Positions 32,343 to 39,914 of a stretch of DNA of 64,000 bases are shown piece after piece; position 1 is the stretch's first letter; each line of letters opens with the position of its first letter. The notes below the pieces were generated by a model. The model had not been told where the DNA came from. It did no database searches and saw only the letters and a program-made list of their open reading frames with translations. The position numbers and the translations under genes are program-made. This stretch comes from Micromonospora eburnea (GTDB lineage: Bacteria > Actinomycetota > Actinomycetes > Mycobacteriales > Micromonosporaceae): positions 5,022,001-5,086,000 of the forward strand of contig NZ_FMHY01000002.1 in the NCBI RefSeq assembly GCF_900090225.1, given 5' to 3'.

Positions 32343-33380
32343 TCAGGCTCCGGGCCGGCGGGCCGGGGGCACGCAGCACGCCGTCGGGCAGGTGTCCCAC
32401 ATCGGCAGCTCGCCGAGGCGGCGGCGCAGCCGCTCGCCGTCCGGGGTGGTGCGTTCCAGAACCAGTTCGCGCACCATCGCCACGAACCGGGAATCGGTGC
32501 CGGGGGTGCCAGCGCGGACGAAGTCCAGGCCGAGCTGCTTGGCCGTGTCGAGGGCCTCGGTGTCCAGATCCCAGACCACCTCGAGATGGTCGGAGACGAA
32601 CCCGATCGGGCTGACCACCACCGCGGTCACTCCCTCCCCGGGGAGGGTGGCCAGGTGGTCGTTGATGTCCGGCTCCAGCCACGGCACCTGCGGCGGCCCG
32701 GACCGGCTCTGCCAGACCAGGTCGTACCGCAGGTCGGGCGCGGCGGCGGCGTGCACCAGCCGGGCGGTCTCGGCGAGCTGCGCGGTGTACCGGCCGCCGT
32801 GCGGGCCGGCGGTGGCGGCCATCGAGGTGGGGACGGAGTGGGCGGTGAAGACCAGCCGGGTGCTCTCCCGCCGGGCCGGGTCGAGCCGGGCCAGCGCGGC
32901 CCGCACCGCGTCGGCGTGCGGTTGGACGAAGCCGGGGTGGTCCCAGAACTGGCGCAGCTTCTCGATCACCGGGGCGTCCGGGCCGACCGCGGCCCGGGCC
33001 GCGGCGATGTCCTCCTGGTACTGCCGGCAGGAGGAGTAGCCGCCGTACGCGCTGGTGACGAAGGCGAGAGCCCGCTTGACGCCGTCGTCGCGCATCTGTG
33101 CCACGGTGTCGGCGAGCATCGGATCCCAGTTCCGGTTGCCCCAGTAGACCGGCAGGTCGACACCGTTCTCGGCGAAGTCCGCACGGATCGCCGCGAGCAA
33201 CTCCCGGCACTGCTGGTTGATCGGGGACACCCCGCCGAAGTGCAGGTAGTGCTGGACCACCTCTTCGAGCCGCGCCGGGGGCACGCCCCGGCCCCGGGTC
33301 ACGTTCTGCAGGAAGGGCCGCACGTCCTCCGGCCGCTCCGGTCCGCCGAAGGAGACCAGCACCAACGCGTCGTACGCCAT
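32343..33380 (-). CDS. hemH: ferrochelatase (coproporphyrin III ferrochelatase type)
   Basis: A 345-residue enzyme that inserts Fe2+ into the porphyrin. In actinobacteria the substrate is coproporphyrin III (CpfC), and coproheme is then decarboxylated to heme. The sequence shows 'LVSFGGPERPEDVRPFL', 'VTSAYGGYSSCRQYQED', the metal-site His in 'VFTAHSVPTSM', and 'VVVSPIGFVSDHLEVVWDLD' with the catalytic His and Glu. The C-terminal 'MWDTCPTACC' Cys cluster is consistent with the actinobacterial [2Fe-2S] cluster. It follows fabI, as hemZ follows inhA in mycobacteria, but repeat copy C separates the two here. Confidence 0.95.
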   Translation of the reverse strand: MAYDALVLVSFGGPERPEDVRPFLQNVTRGRGVPPARLEEVVQHYLHFGGVSPINQQCRELLAAIRADFAENGVDLPVYWGNRNWDPMLADTVAQMRDDGVKRALAFVTSAYGGYSSCRQYQEDIAAARAAVGPDAPVIEKLRQFWDHPGFVQPHADAVRAALARLDPARRESTRLVFTAHSVPTSMAATAGPHGGRYTAQLAETARLVHAAAAPDLRYDLVWQSRSGPPQVPWLEPDINDHLATLPGEGVTAVVVSPIGFVSDHLEVVWDLDTEALDTAKQLGLDFVRAGTPGTDSRFVAMVRELVLERTTPDGERLRRRLGELPMWDTCPTACCVPPARRPGA

Positions 33381-33434
33381 GCTTCCATTCTCCCCCGACG
33401 GCCGTGACGACCCCGCGACGCCCCCGGGTCGGGT

Positions 33435-33489
33435 GTTAACAGGGGGCCCCTCCTATACCGCAGACGTTAAGAAGGGGCCCCTCCTTACG
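33435..33489 (+). repeat. GGGGCCCC-type intergenic palindromic repeat, copy C
   Basis: The most regular copy: GTTAACAGGGGGCCCCTCCT, then ATACCGCAGAC, then GTTAAGAAGGGGCCCCTCCT. Each half contains a self-complementary GGGGCCCC core. It lies two bases after the fabI stop and before hemH, where it could act as a terminator or processing site within the fab-hem block. Confidence 0.8.
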
Positions 33490-33491
33490 CC

Positions 33492-34259
33492 TCAGGCGCC
33501 GATCGCGTGGTAGCCGCCGTCGACGTGGACGATCTCGCCGGTGGTGGCCGGGAACCAGTCGGACATCAGCGCCAGGCAGGCCCGGGCGGCCGGCTCCTGG
33601 TCGGTGAGGTTCCAGCCGAGCGGGGCCCGCTCGGCCCAGGCGTCCTCGAACTGCTCGAAGCCGGGAATGGACTTGGCCGCGATGGTGCGCAGCGGCCCGG
33701 CGGCGACCAGGTTGCTGCGGATGCCCCGCTTGCCCAGGTGCAGCGCCAGGTAGCGGGAGGCCGACTCCAGCCCGGCCTTGGCCACGCCCATCCAGTCGTA
33801 CACCGGCCAGGCCTTGGTGGCGTCGAAGGTGAGGCCGACGACCGCACCGCCCGCCGACATCAGCGGCAGCGCCGCCATGGCCAGCGACTTGTACGAGTAC
33901 GTCGAGACGTGCACCGCGGTGGCCACGTCCTCCCACGGCGCGTCCAGGAAACCGCCGCCGAGGCAGCTCTGCGGGGCGAACCCGATCGAGTGCACCACCC
34001 CGTCCAGGCCGTCGACGTGCTCGCGGACCCGGTCGGCCAGGCCGGCCAGGTGCTCCTGGTTCGTGACGTCCAGCTCGATCACCGGGGCCGGCTCGGGCAG
34101 CCGCTTGGCGATCCGCTCCACCAGGGAGAGCCGGCCGTAGCCGGTGAGCACGACCTGGGCGCCGTTCTCCTGGGCGAGCTTCGCCACGGAGAAGGCGATC
34201 GAGGCGTCGGTGATGACGCCGGTGACCAGCAGCCGCTTACCGGCCAGCAGTCCGGACAT
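33492..34259 (-). CDS. fabI: enoyl-[acyl-carrier-protein] reductase (InhA/FabI type)
   Basis: A 255-residue NADH-dependent reductase for the last step of fatty-acid elongation. The N-terminal 'GKRLLVTGVITDASIAFSVAKLAQENGAQVVLTGYG' is the InhA-type cofactor loop. 'VHSIGFAPQ' and 'YDWMGVAKAGLES' hold the catalytic Tyr and Lys, with the wide Tyr-x6-Lys spacing of enoyl reductases. 'RSNLVAAGPLRTIAAKSIPGF' is the substrate loop. It is 21 bp downstream of fabG, as in the mycobacterial mabA-inhA operon. Confidence 0.95.
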   Translation of the reverse strand: MSGLLAGKRLLVTGVITDASIAFSVAKLAQENGAQVVLTGYGRLSLVERIAKRLPEPAPVIELDVTNQEHLAGLADRVREHVDGLDGVVHSIGFAPQSCLGGGFLDAPWEDVATAVHVSTYSYKSLAMAALPLMSAGGAVVGLTFDATKAWPVYDWMGVAKAGLESASRYLALHLGKRGIRSNLVAAGPLRTIAAKSIPGFEQFEDAWAERAPLGWNLTDQEPAARACLALMSDWFPATTGEIVHVDGGYHAIGA

Positions 34260-34280
34260 TACGCAGTTCCTCCGTGTTTC

Positions 34281-34985
34281 TCAGTGACCCATGCCCAGGC
34301 CGCCGTCGACCGGGATGACGGCGCCGGAGATGTACCCGGCCGCGTCCGAGGCCAGCCAGGCGACCACGCCGGCGACCTCCTCCGGCTCGGCGAACCGGCC
34401 GGCCGGGATCGCCTTGCGGTATTCGGTGCGCCGCTCCTCGGGCAGCGCGGCCGTCATGTCGGTGTCGATGAAGCCGGGCGCGACCACGTTCGCGGTGATG
34501 TTGCGGCTGCCCAGCTCGCGGGTGATCGAGCGGGCCACGCCCACCAGGCCGGCCTTGCTGGCCGCGTAGTTGACCTGGCCGACGCCGCCGTAGAGGCCGA
34601 CCACCGAGGAGATGAAGATCATGCGACCCCACCGGGCCCGGAGCATCTTCGTCGAGGCCCGCTTGGCGCAGCGGAACGCGCCGGTCAGGTTGGTGTCGAG
34701 CACCCGGGTGAACTGCTCCTCGGACATCCGCATCAGCAGCGTGTCGTCGGTGATGCCGGCGTTGGCCACCAGCACCTCGACCGGGCCCAGCTCGGCCTCG
34801 ATCGCGGTGAACGCGGCGTCGACCGACTCGGCGTCGGTCACGTCACACTTCACCCCGAACAGCCCCTCCGGGGCGTCGCCGCTGCGATGGGTCACCGCCA
34901 CCCGGTCGCCCTGCTTGGCGAAGGCCTGCGCGATGGCCAGGCCGATCCCCCGGTTTCCGCCGGTCACCAGCACGGTACGGGCCAC
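34281..34985 (-). CDS. fabG: 3-oxoacyl-[acyl-carrier-protein] reductase (FabG1/MabA type)
   Basis: A 234-residue short-chain dehydrogenase that reduces beta-ketoacyl-ACP with NADPH. Motifs are 'VLVTGGNRGIGLAIAQAF' (cofactor loop), 'VANAGITDD' (NAG), 'ISSVVGLYGGVGQVNYAASKAGLVG' (Ser, YxxxK) and 'APGFIDTDMTAALPEERR'. Starts at GTG 34985 with GAGGGGG upstream. It heads the fabG-fabI-hemH block. Upstream the minus strand has TAGGCT (35026-35021) as a -10 candidate and small inverted repeats (TTACC/GGTAA near 35031-35044). Confidence 0.95.
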   Translation of the reverse strand: MARTVLVTGGNRGIGLAIAQAFAKQGDRVAVTHRSGDAPEGLFGVKCDVTDAESVDAAFTAIEAELGPVEVLVANAGITDDTLLMRMSEEQFTRVLDTNLTGAFRCAKRASTKMLRARWGRMIFISSVVGLYGGVGQVNYAASKAGLVGVARSITRELGSRNITANVVAPGFIDTDMTAALPEERRTEYRKAIPAGRFAEPEEVAGVVAWLASDAAGYISGAVIPVDGGLGMGH

Positions 34986-35124
34986 GGTTCCCCCTCTGCT
35001 CAGCTGATCTCGCCGGTCGGAGCCTAGGCGTTACCGGCAGGTAAGCGCTAACGCGAGCAGGTCACACCGGGGTACGACACCGGACCTCACCCTGTGGCGG
35101 GACGACGTCGACGCCACCGGCCCG

Positions 35125-35130
35125 TACGCT
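35125..35130 (+). promoter_or_regulatory. -10 element of the leaderless histidine kinase gene
   Basis: TACGCT is followed by seven bases and the GTG at 35138, without a Shine-Dalgarno. Confidence 0.5.
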
Positions 35131-35137
35131 ACCGCCG

Positions 35138-36358
35138 GTGGAGCAATCATGGGCCCGCACCTGGTGGCCGGCACTGCGGCGGGTTGTCGCCGGCCCCGAC
35201 GTCCCACCCGTCCGGCCGCCGCTGGACCGTTGGCCCCGGCCGGTCCGGTACGCGAGCCTGCTCGCGGTGGTCGGATTGTTCGCCGCCACGCTGGCCGAGG
35301 AGACCGACCGGCATCTGCCCCAGGCCGTCGCGATCCTCTTCGCCACGATGACCGTCGCGCCGCTGTTCACGCTGCCCTGGCGTCCGCTGCTGGCCTGGCG
35401 ACTCACCGTCGTGGCCCTGTGCACCTGCACGTTCAACGCGCCACCCACCCAGGCCTGGCCGTGGAACCCGGTCCTGGTGGTCGGGTCGCTGCTGGTGCTG
35501 CTGGTGGTGGCGGCCCGGGTGGACCGGCCGCTGCTGGTCTGGGTGGGCCTGATCACCATGGTGCCGGTGGTCGCCCTGGTCCGGCCCAGCAACCTGGCCC
35601 CCGTCGTACTGCTGCTCGTAGCGTTGCTGGTGCTCGGCGACCTGGTCCGTGGCAACCGCGCCGGCCGCCGGGCACTGGCCGAGCAGACCGAACTCAGCGA
35701 GCGGGAACAGGAGCGCCGGGCGGTGCTGGAGGAACGCGCCCGGATCGCCCGCGAGCTGCACGACGTGGTCGCCCACCACATGTCGATGATCGCGGTGCAG
35801 GCGGAGACCGCGCCGTACCGCCTCGCCGACGTGCCGGACGGCGCCCGCGCCGAGTTCACCGCCATCGCCGGCTCGGCCCGGGAGGCGCTGACCGACATGC
35901 GCCGCCTGCTCGGCGTGCTGCGCAGCGAGTCGACCGGTCCGCAGACCGCCCCGCAGCCCGGCCTGGCCGACATACCGGCGATGGTGGACGCCGCCCACCG
36001 GGCCGGTCTCCCGGTCACCCTGGACGCCCCCGCTCCGGCCGCCGGGATGCCCGCGCCGGTCGGGCTGGCCGCGTACCGGATCGCGCAGGAGGGGTTGGCG
36101 AACGCCGCCCGGCACGCGCCCGGGGCCGCGGTGCGCGTCAGTGTCCGCGCCGGACCGCGCGTCCTGACGGTCCGGGTCGAGAACACCGCCGGCCCGGCCG
36201 GCCCGGCCGGCACCGATCGGGGCGCCGGGCACGGCCTGACCGGGATGCGTGAACGAGCCCTCGCACTGGGCGGTACGTTCGCCGCCGGGCCACTCGACGG
36301 CGGCGGGTACGCGGTCGACGCGGCGCTGCCGTACGACGGGGAGGGCGGGGACGGATGA
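35138..36358 (+). CDS. sensor histidine kinase (NarL-type two-component system)
   Basis: A 406-residue membrane kinase. Residues 36-168 carry about six hydrophobic helices. These are followed by the HisKA_3 dimerisation helix with the phospho-accepting His208 in 'ARELHDVVAHHMSMIAVQAE', then a short HATPase domain ('QEGLANAARHAPGAAVRVSV', 'GHGLTGMRERALALGGTF'). There is no large extracellular sensor, so it probably senses a membrane or cell-wall signal. Its TGA overlaps the ATG of the response regulator. The layout resembles actinomycete cell-envelope stress kinases. Confidence 0.93.
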   Translation: MEQSWARTWWPALRRVVAGPDVPPVRPPLDRWPRPVRYASLLAVVGLFAATLAEETDRHLPQAVAILFATMTVAPLFTLPWRPLLAWRLTVVALCTCTFNAPPTQAWPWNPVLVVGSLLVLLVVAARVDRPLLVWVGLITMVPVVALVRPSNLAPVVLLLVALLVLGDLVRGNRAGRRALAEQTELSEREQERRAVLEERARIARELHDVVAHHMSMIAVQAETAPYRLADVPDGARAEFTAIAGSAREALTDMRRLLGVLRSESTGPQTAPQPGLADIPAMVDAAHRAGLPVTLDAPAPAAGMPAPVGLAAYRIAQEGLANAARHAPGAAVRVSVRAGPRVLTVRVENTAGPAGPAGTDRGAGHGLTGMRERALALGGTFAAGPLDGGGYAVDAALPYDGEGGDG

Positions 36359-37017
36359 TCCGGGTGCTGATCGCCGACGACCAGGCGATGGTCCGGCAGG
36401 GTTTCGGGGCGCTGCTGGCCGCCCAACCGGACCTGGTGGTGGTCGGGGACGCCGCCGACGGCGCGGCGGCGGTCGAGGCGGCCCGCCGACTGGACCCGGA
36501 CGTGGTGCTGATGGACGTGCGGATGCCGGTGCTGGACGGGCTGGCCGCCACCCGCCAACTCCTCGGCGACCGGCGCGCGGACCGCCCCCGGGTGCTCATC
36601 CTGACCACCTTCGACCTGGACGACTACGTCTACGAGGCGCTGCGCGCCGGCGCGAGCGGGTTCCTGCTCAAGGACGCCCCCGCCGCCGACCTGGTGCACG
36701 CGGTCCGCGTGGTGGCGGCCGGCGACGCGCTGCTCGCGCCGACCGTGACCCGCCGCCTGATCGCCGAGTTCGCCGCCCGACCCGGGCACCGCCGGCCCCG
36801 CCCGGCCGACCTGGCCGGCCTGACTCCCCGGGAGACCGACGTGCTGCGGCTGATCGCCCGGGGCCGGTCCAACGCGGAGATCGCCGCCGACCTGGTGGTC
36901 GCCGAGCAGACGGTCAAGACCCATGTCGGGCGGATCCTGGCCAAACTCCAGCTCCGCGACCGCGCCCAGGCCGTGGTCGTCGCGTACGAGACGGGTCTGG
37001 TGGCCGCGGGCGAGTAG
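36355..37017 (+). CDS. LuxR/NarL-type response regulator
   Basis: A 220-residue response regulator and partner of the kinase, with an ATGA start/stop overlap. The receiver domain has acidic 'IADDQAM', phospho-acceptor Asp54 in 'VVLMDVRMPVLDGL', the Thr in 'LILTTFDLDDYVYEALRAGASGFLLKD' and the conserved Lys. The C-terminal GerE-type helix-turn-helix is 'LTPRETDVLRLIARGRSNAEIAADLVVAEQTVKTHVGRILAKL'. Targets are unknown; the next genes (secreted hydrolase, acyltransferase) are candidates. Confidence 0.95.
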   Translation: MIRVLIADDQAMVRQGFGALLAAQPDLVVVGDAADGAAAVEAARRLDPDVVLMDVRMPVLDGLAATRQLLGDRRADRPRVLILTTFDLDDYVYEALRAGASGFLLKDAPAADLVHAVRVVAAGDALLAPTVTRRLIAEFAARPGHRRPRPADLAGLTPRETDVLRLIARGRSNAEIAADLVVAEQTVKTHVGRILAKLQLRDRAQAVVVAYETGLVAAGE

Positions 37018-37116
37018 TCCCCGCGTAGCACGCCGGGAACCACTCCCCGGGGTGACGATCTTCGCCCCGTCCACGCCGCACGCTCCTGCCGGAGGAACAT
37101 CCGGAGGGAGACGACG

Positions 37117-38013
37117 ATGCACTGGACGCGACCCGCCCGAGCGGCACTGGCCGTGCTGCTCGGCCTCGGCCTGCTGCTGCCGGACCGGCCCGCCGCGCCG
37201 GCACCGGCCGCGTACGTCGAGGCGTATCCGCTGGTCGCGGCGAGGCTGCGGGCGGCCGGGCCGCCGTACGAGGGCTGGGCCGCGACCGGCCGACGGTTCC
37301 TGGTCTTCGAGCCGCACGGCGATGGCCTCGCGGTGGAGGTGCTCGGCGACCTGGCCACCGCCGACCGGATCGCGGTGCTGGTGCCCGGGGTGGGCACCAG
37401 GCTGCGCGACTTCGACCGAGGGCTGGGCGGCGTGGCGCGGCGCGCGCCGGCCCGGCAGGGGGCCGAACTGTACGAGGCGCTGCGCGTCCGGTCACCCGGT
37501 GCCCGGGTGGCGGTGCTGGTCTGGCTCGGCTACCACCCGCCTGGCGGGGTGCCCGCGGCGGTCGGCCCGGCCGCGGCCCGCCGGGGAGCCGACGCCCTGC
37601 TGGCTCAGCTACGGGTGCTCGCCGCCCGCCGCCCGGACGCCACGGTGACGCTGGTCGGGCACAGCTACGGGGCGCTGGTCGTCGGGCTCGCCGCCCGCCG
37701 GTCGCCGGCCGAGGTAACCGACGTGGTGACGCTCGGTGGGGTGGGCGTCGGCGTGGACCGGGCCGACGAGCTGGCCCGGGTACGCATCTGGGCCGCGGAG
37801 GCGCCCACCGACTGGATCCGCCGGGTGCCGGAGGTACGGCTGCCCGGGCTCGGCCACGGCGTCCGCCCGGGCGACCCGGCGTTCGGCGCGCGCCCACTGC
37901 CCACCGCCGGGGTGACCGGCCACGACGGTTACCTGGCCCCCGGCAGCGCCACGACGGCCGCGGTGGCGTCGGTCGTGCTCGTCGGAATCGGCACCGGCCC
38001 GGTGGCACCGTGA
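37117..38013 (+). CDS. secreted alpha/beta hydrolase (DUF1023-like)
   Basis: A 298-residue protein beginning with a signal peptide ('RAALAVLLGLGLLLPDRPAAPAPAA'). The mature part is an actinomycete-type alpha/beta hydrolase: 'IAVLVPGVGTRLRDFDRG', 'VAVLVWLGYHPPGGVPAA', the nucleophile elbow 'LVGHSYGALVVGLAA', and a late Asp-His region 'RIWAAEAPTDWI...GHDGYL'. Relatives are called DUF1023 proteins. Substrate unknown, possibly a cell-envelope lipid or ester. Start ATG has GGAGGGAG six bases upstream. Confidence 0.85.
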   Translation: MHWTRPARAALAVLLGLGLLLPDRPAAPAPAAYVEAYPLVAARLRAAGPPYEGWAATGRRFLVFEPHGDGLAVEVLGDLATADRIAVLVPGVGTRLRDFDRGLGGVARRAPARQGAELYEALRVRSPGARVAVLVWLGYHPPGGVPAAVGPAAARRGADALLAQLRVLAARRPDATVTLVGHSYGALVVGLAARRSPAEVTDVVTLGGVGVGVDRADELARVRIWAAEAPTDWIRRVPEVRLPGLGHGVRPGDPAFGARPLPTAGVTGHDGYLAPGSATTAAVASVVLVGIGTGPVAP

Positions 38014-38112
38014 GCGCGAGGAGCGAGCCGGTCCTGCGAGCCCCGCAGCCGCGAACAAACGACGACACCGTGAGCGCGAGGAGCGAGCCGGGCCTGCGAG
38101 CCCCGCAGCCGC
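38006..38112 (+). repeat. two direct copies, 60 bp apart, of a dispersed GTGAGCGCGAGGAGCGAG element
   Basis: Copies of about 47 bp at 38006-38052 and 38066-38112 differ at one base. Each begins CACCGTGAGCGCGAGGAGCG and ends CGAGCCCCGCAGCCGC. The 60-bp period keeps the reading frame. The element carries a GTG and lies across the stop of one gene and start of the next. A related GTGAGCGAGCGGAGCGA sequence occurs at 43448. Confidence 0.75.
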
Positions 38113-39317
38113 CGCCCGCGGGGCGGGACCGGGTGATCGACGCGCTGCGGGCGTATGCGATCGGCGGGGTGGTGCTCGGGCACTGGCTGGTCACGGCGCT
38201 CGTGCTGACCGCCGACGGGACGCTGCGCACGGCCAGCCCGCTGACCGCGCTGCCGGCCCTGGCCCCGGCCACCTGGCTGTTGCAGACCCTCGGCCTGTTC
38301 TTCTTCACCGCCGGGTACGCGGCCACCCGGTCGCTGGCCGGGTACCCGCACGGTGCCGGGCGCTGGCTGGCCCGCCGGCTGGGCCGGCTGCTCCGCCCGG
38401 CGCTGGCGCTGCTCGGCGTCGGGTCCGGGCTGCTGCTGGCCGCGATCGTGCTGGGCACCCCGGACGACACCCTCGCCGTGGCGGTCACGCTGGCGGTCAG
38501 TCCACTGTGGTTCCTGCTGCCGCTGGTGGCGCTCTCCGTGCTGACCGGGCCGCTGCTGGCGGCCGTACGCCGTTGGGGTCCGCTGCGCTGCGCCGCCCCG
38601 GCGGTGGCCGTGGTGGCCGCCGCCGACCTGGCCGCCCGGATGCTGCCGGCGGCCCCCGGGCGGCTGCCGGTCGCCCTGCTGGCCGCGTGGGCGGTGCCGT
38701 GGCTGCTCGGGGTCGCGCACGCCGACGGGCGGCTGACCGGTTCCCGCCCGGCTGCCGGGCTCGCGGCGGCTGGCGGCGGGGCGCTCGTCGCGCTGGTCGC
38801 GCTCGGCTACCCGGCCAGCGCGGTGGGGGTGCCCGGCGCGGGGATGTCGAACCTGTACCCGCCGTCGCTGTTCGCCGTCGCGCTGGCGGCCTGCCAGATC
38901 GGCCTCGCGCTGCTGGCCCGACCCGCGCTGGCCCGGGTGCTGTACCGGGCCCGGCCGGCGCGGCCAGGGCCGGTGGCCCTGGTGGCCACGGTCAACCGGG
39001 AGGCGATCGGGATCTATCTCTGGCACCAGCCGGTGTTGGTCGCGGTGACCGCGCTCACCGCGCGCCTCGGCCGCCCCCTGCCGGGACTGCACACCGCACC
39101 GGCCGGCCTCGGCTGGGTGGCCGCCCGGCTGTGCTGGCTGCCGCTGTTCGCCCTGGTCCTGGCCGCGCTGTTGGCACCGCGCCGTGGGCCGTCGGGGCGG
39201 CACCCCGGCCCGGTCGTGCCCGGGCCGCCGTCGGAGGGTGCGGCCGTTGACCGCGCGCAGGCCCCGGCCCGCCCGCCGGGGAGCGCCGGGGACGGCCCGA
39301 CGGCCACGCCCCGGTGA
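38010..39317 (+). CDS. acyltransferase 3 family membrane protein
   Basis: A 435-residue membrane protein with about ten helices and the acyltransferase-3 hallmarks: 'RVIDALRAYAIGGVVLGHWLV' with the conserved Arg and His, 'FFFTAGYAATRSL', and 'NREAIGIYLWHQPVLV'. Such proteins transfer acyl groups to cell-surface glycans or secondary metabolites. The first GTG (38010) overlaps the preceding stop as GTGA but lies in a dispersed repeat. The first 40 residues (MSARSEPVLRAPQP, repeated) are repeat-encoded. GTG 38070 or 38133 could be the ancestral start. The Pro-rich tail ends in 'GDGPTATPR'. Confidence 0.87.
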   Translation: MSARSEPVLRAPQPRTNDDTVSARSEPGLRAPQPPPAGRDRVIDALRAYAIGGVVLGHWLVTALVLTADGTLRTASPLTALPALAPATWLLQTLGLFFFTAGYAATRSLAGYPHGAGRWLARRLGRLLRPALALLGVGSGLLLAAIVLGTPDDTLAVAVTLAVSPLWFLLPLVALSVLTGPLLAAVRRWGPLRCAAPAVAVVAAADLAARMLPAAPGRLPVALLAAWAVPWLLGVAHADGRLTGSRPAAGLAAAGGGALVALVALGYPASAVGVPGAGMSNLYPPSLFAVALAACQIGLALLARPALARVLYRARPARPGPVALVATVNREAIGIYLWHQPVLVAVTALTARLGRPLPGLHTAPAGLGWVAARLCWLPLFALVLAALLAPRRGPSGRHPGPVVPGPPSEGAAVDRAQAPARPPGSAGDGPTATPR

Positions 39318-39497
39318 GATCGGCCGCCGCACAGCGCCGGACGGACCGGCCCGCCGGTGGGGCGGCGGCCGGGCCGGGCGCCGGCACCCGGTCGCCCGAG
39401 TGTCGGGCGATGGTACGGCGGGTGTACGCTGATCCCCGTTCGCGGGCCGCGTTTCGCCCGCCTTCCGGAGCCCCGCCGACCGCAGGAGGTGATCGCT

Positions 39498-39551
39498 GTG
39501 CGAGATGGCGATCCTTCCAGTCGTGGCCGGGCCCAACGTCAGCCCCGCTGA
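39498..39551 (+). CDS. possible 17-residue leader peptide
   Basis: GTG at 39498 is preceded by AGGAGGTGATCGCT, an unusually strong Shine-Dalgarno (AGGAGG, eight bases from the start). The frame encodes VRDGDPSSRGRAQRQPR and stops at TGA 39549-39551. It is Arg- and Pro-rich and too short to judge by codon bias. If translated, it could be a regulatory leader for the downstream ORF at 39760. Confidence 0.35.
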   Translation: MRDGDPSSRGRAQRQPR

Positions 39552-39640
39552 GCCATGACTCAGTCGCCGAGCTGACCCAGCTTCCCGCGCCTCCACACCG
39601 CCCTTCTCCCCCACCGAACGACCGGGGGTGATCGTGCCGC

Positions 39641-39657
39641 GCGGCCCGACGGGCCGC
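39641..39657 (+). terminator. GC-rich hairpin between the two small ORFs
   Basis: GCGGCCC-GAC-GGGCCGC forms a perfect 7-bp stem with a three-base loop. It may act as an attenuator or terminator between the leader ORF and the membrane-peptide ORF. Confidence 0.35.
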
Positions 39658-39759
39658 CCGTGGAGGAGCACCCCGGTCACGACTCTCGTGTGCGTACGCC
39701 CCGATCCACCCTGCGGTCCGGCCGCCGAGCCCGGACCGCCGTCGCCACGGAGCACTCCC

Positions 39760-39843
39760 ATGAGCCGTTACGTCGCCCCGCTGGGCTTCACTCTCGCCGC
39801 CGTCTGGGTGGCCGTCCTCTTCATCCTCGCCGGCGCTCGCTGA
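39760..39843 (+). CDS. possible 27-residue membrane peptide
   Basis: ATG 39760, preceded by GGAG at seven bases, opens a 27-residue frame: a short polar start (MSRYVAP), one hydrophobic helix (LGFTLAAVWVAVLFILAG) and a C-terminal Arg. This is the shape of small single-pass proteins such as KdpF or CydX, which stabilise larger membrane complexes. A longer in-frame start (39628) gives an N-terminal region without sense. No partner is apparent nearby other than the oppositely oriented VWA protein. Confidence 0.45.
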   Translation: MSRYVAPLGFTLAAVWVAVLFILAGAR

Positions 39844-39859
39844 CCTGCGCCGGCCGGAC

Positions 39860-39877
39860 GTACCGACCGGCCGGTAC
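39860..39877. terminator. hairpin between the small ORF and the VWA gene
   Basis: GTACCG-ACCGGC-CGGTAC, a perfect 6-bp stem in the 71-bp gap between convergent genes. A second CCGGCCGG pair overlaps it. Confidence 0.4.
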
Positions 39878-39914
39878 CCGAGGTCGCCGACCAGCCGGCC
39901 CCGGCCGTCCCGCC

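Larger units (their letters stand above)
39318..39914. other. gene-poor region with short ORFs and hairpins
   Basis: No large gene. On the plus strand it holds a 17-codon ORF with a strong Shine-Dalgarno (39498), a perfect GC-rich hairpin (39641-39657), a 27-codon ORF encoding a membrane peptide (39760), and a hairpin at 39860-39877. The order leader ORF - hairpin - small protein looks organised. Confidence 0.5.

Noticed and set aside
22587..33489. GGGGCCCC repeats as a possible CRISPR array or insertion-sequence ends
   Set aside because: The copies are kilobases apart, without spacers, transposase or target duplications.
35062..37317. 751-codon minus-strand open frame across the kinase/response regulator genes
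   Set aside because: Shadow of the two-component genes. It lacks any recognisable domain, and the plus-strand genes are complete and coupled.
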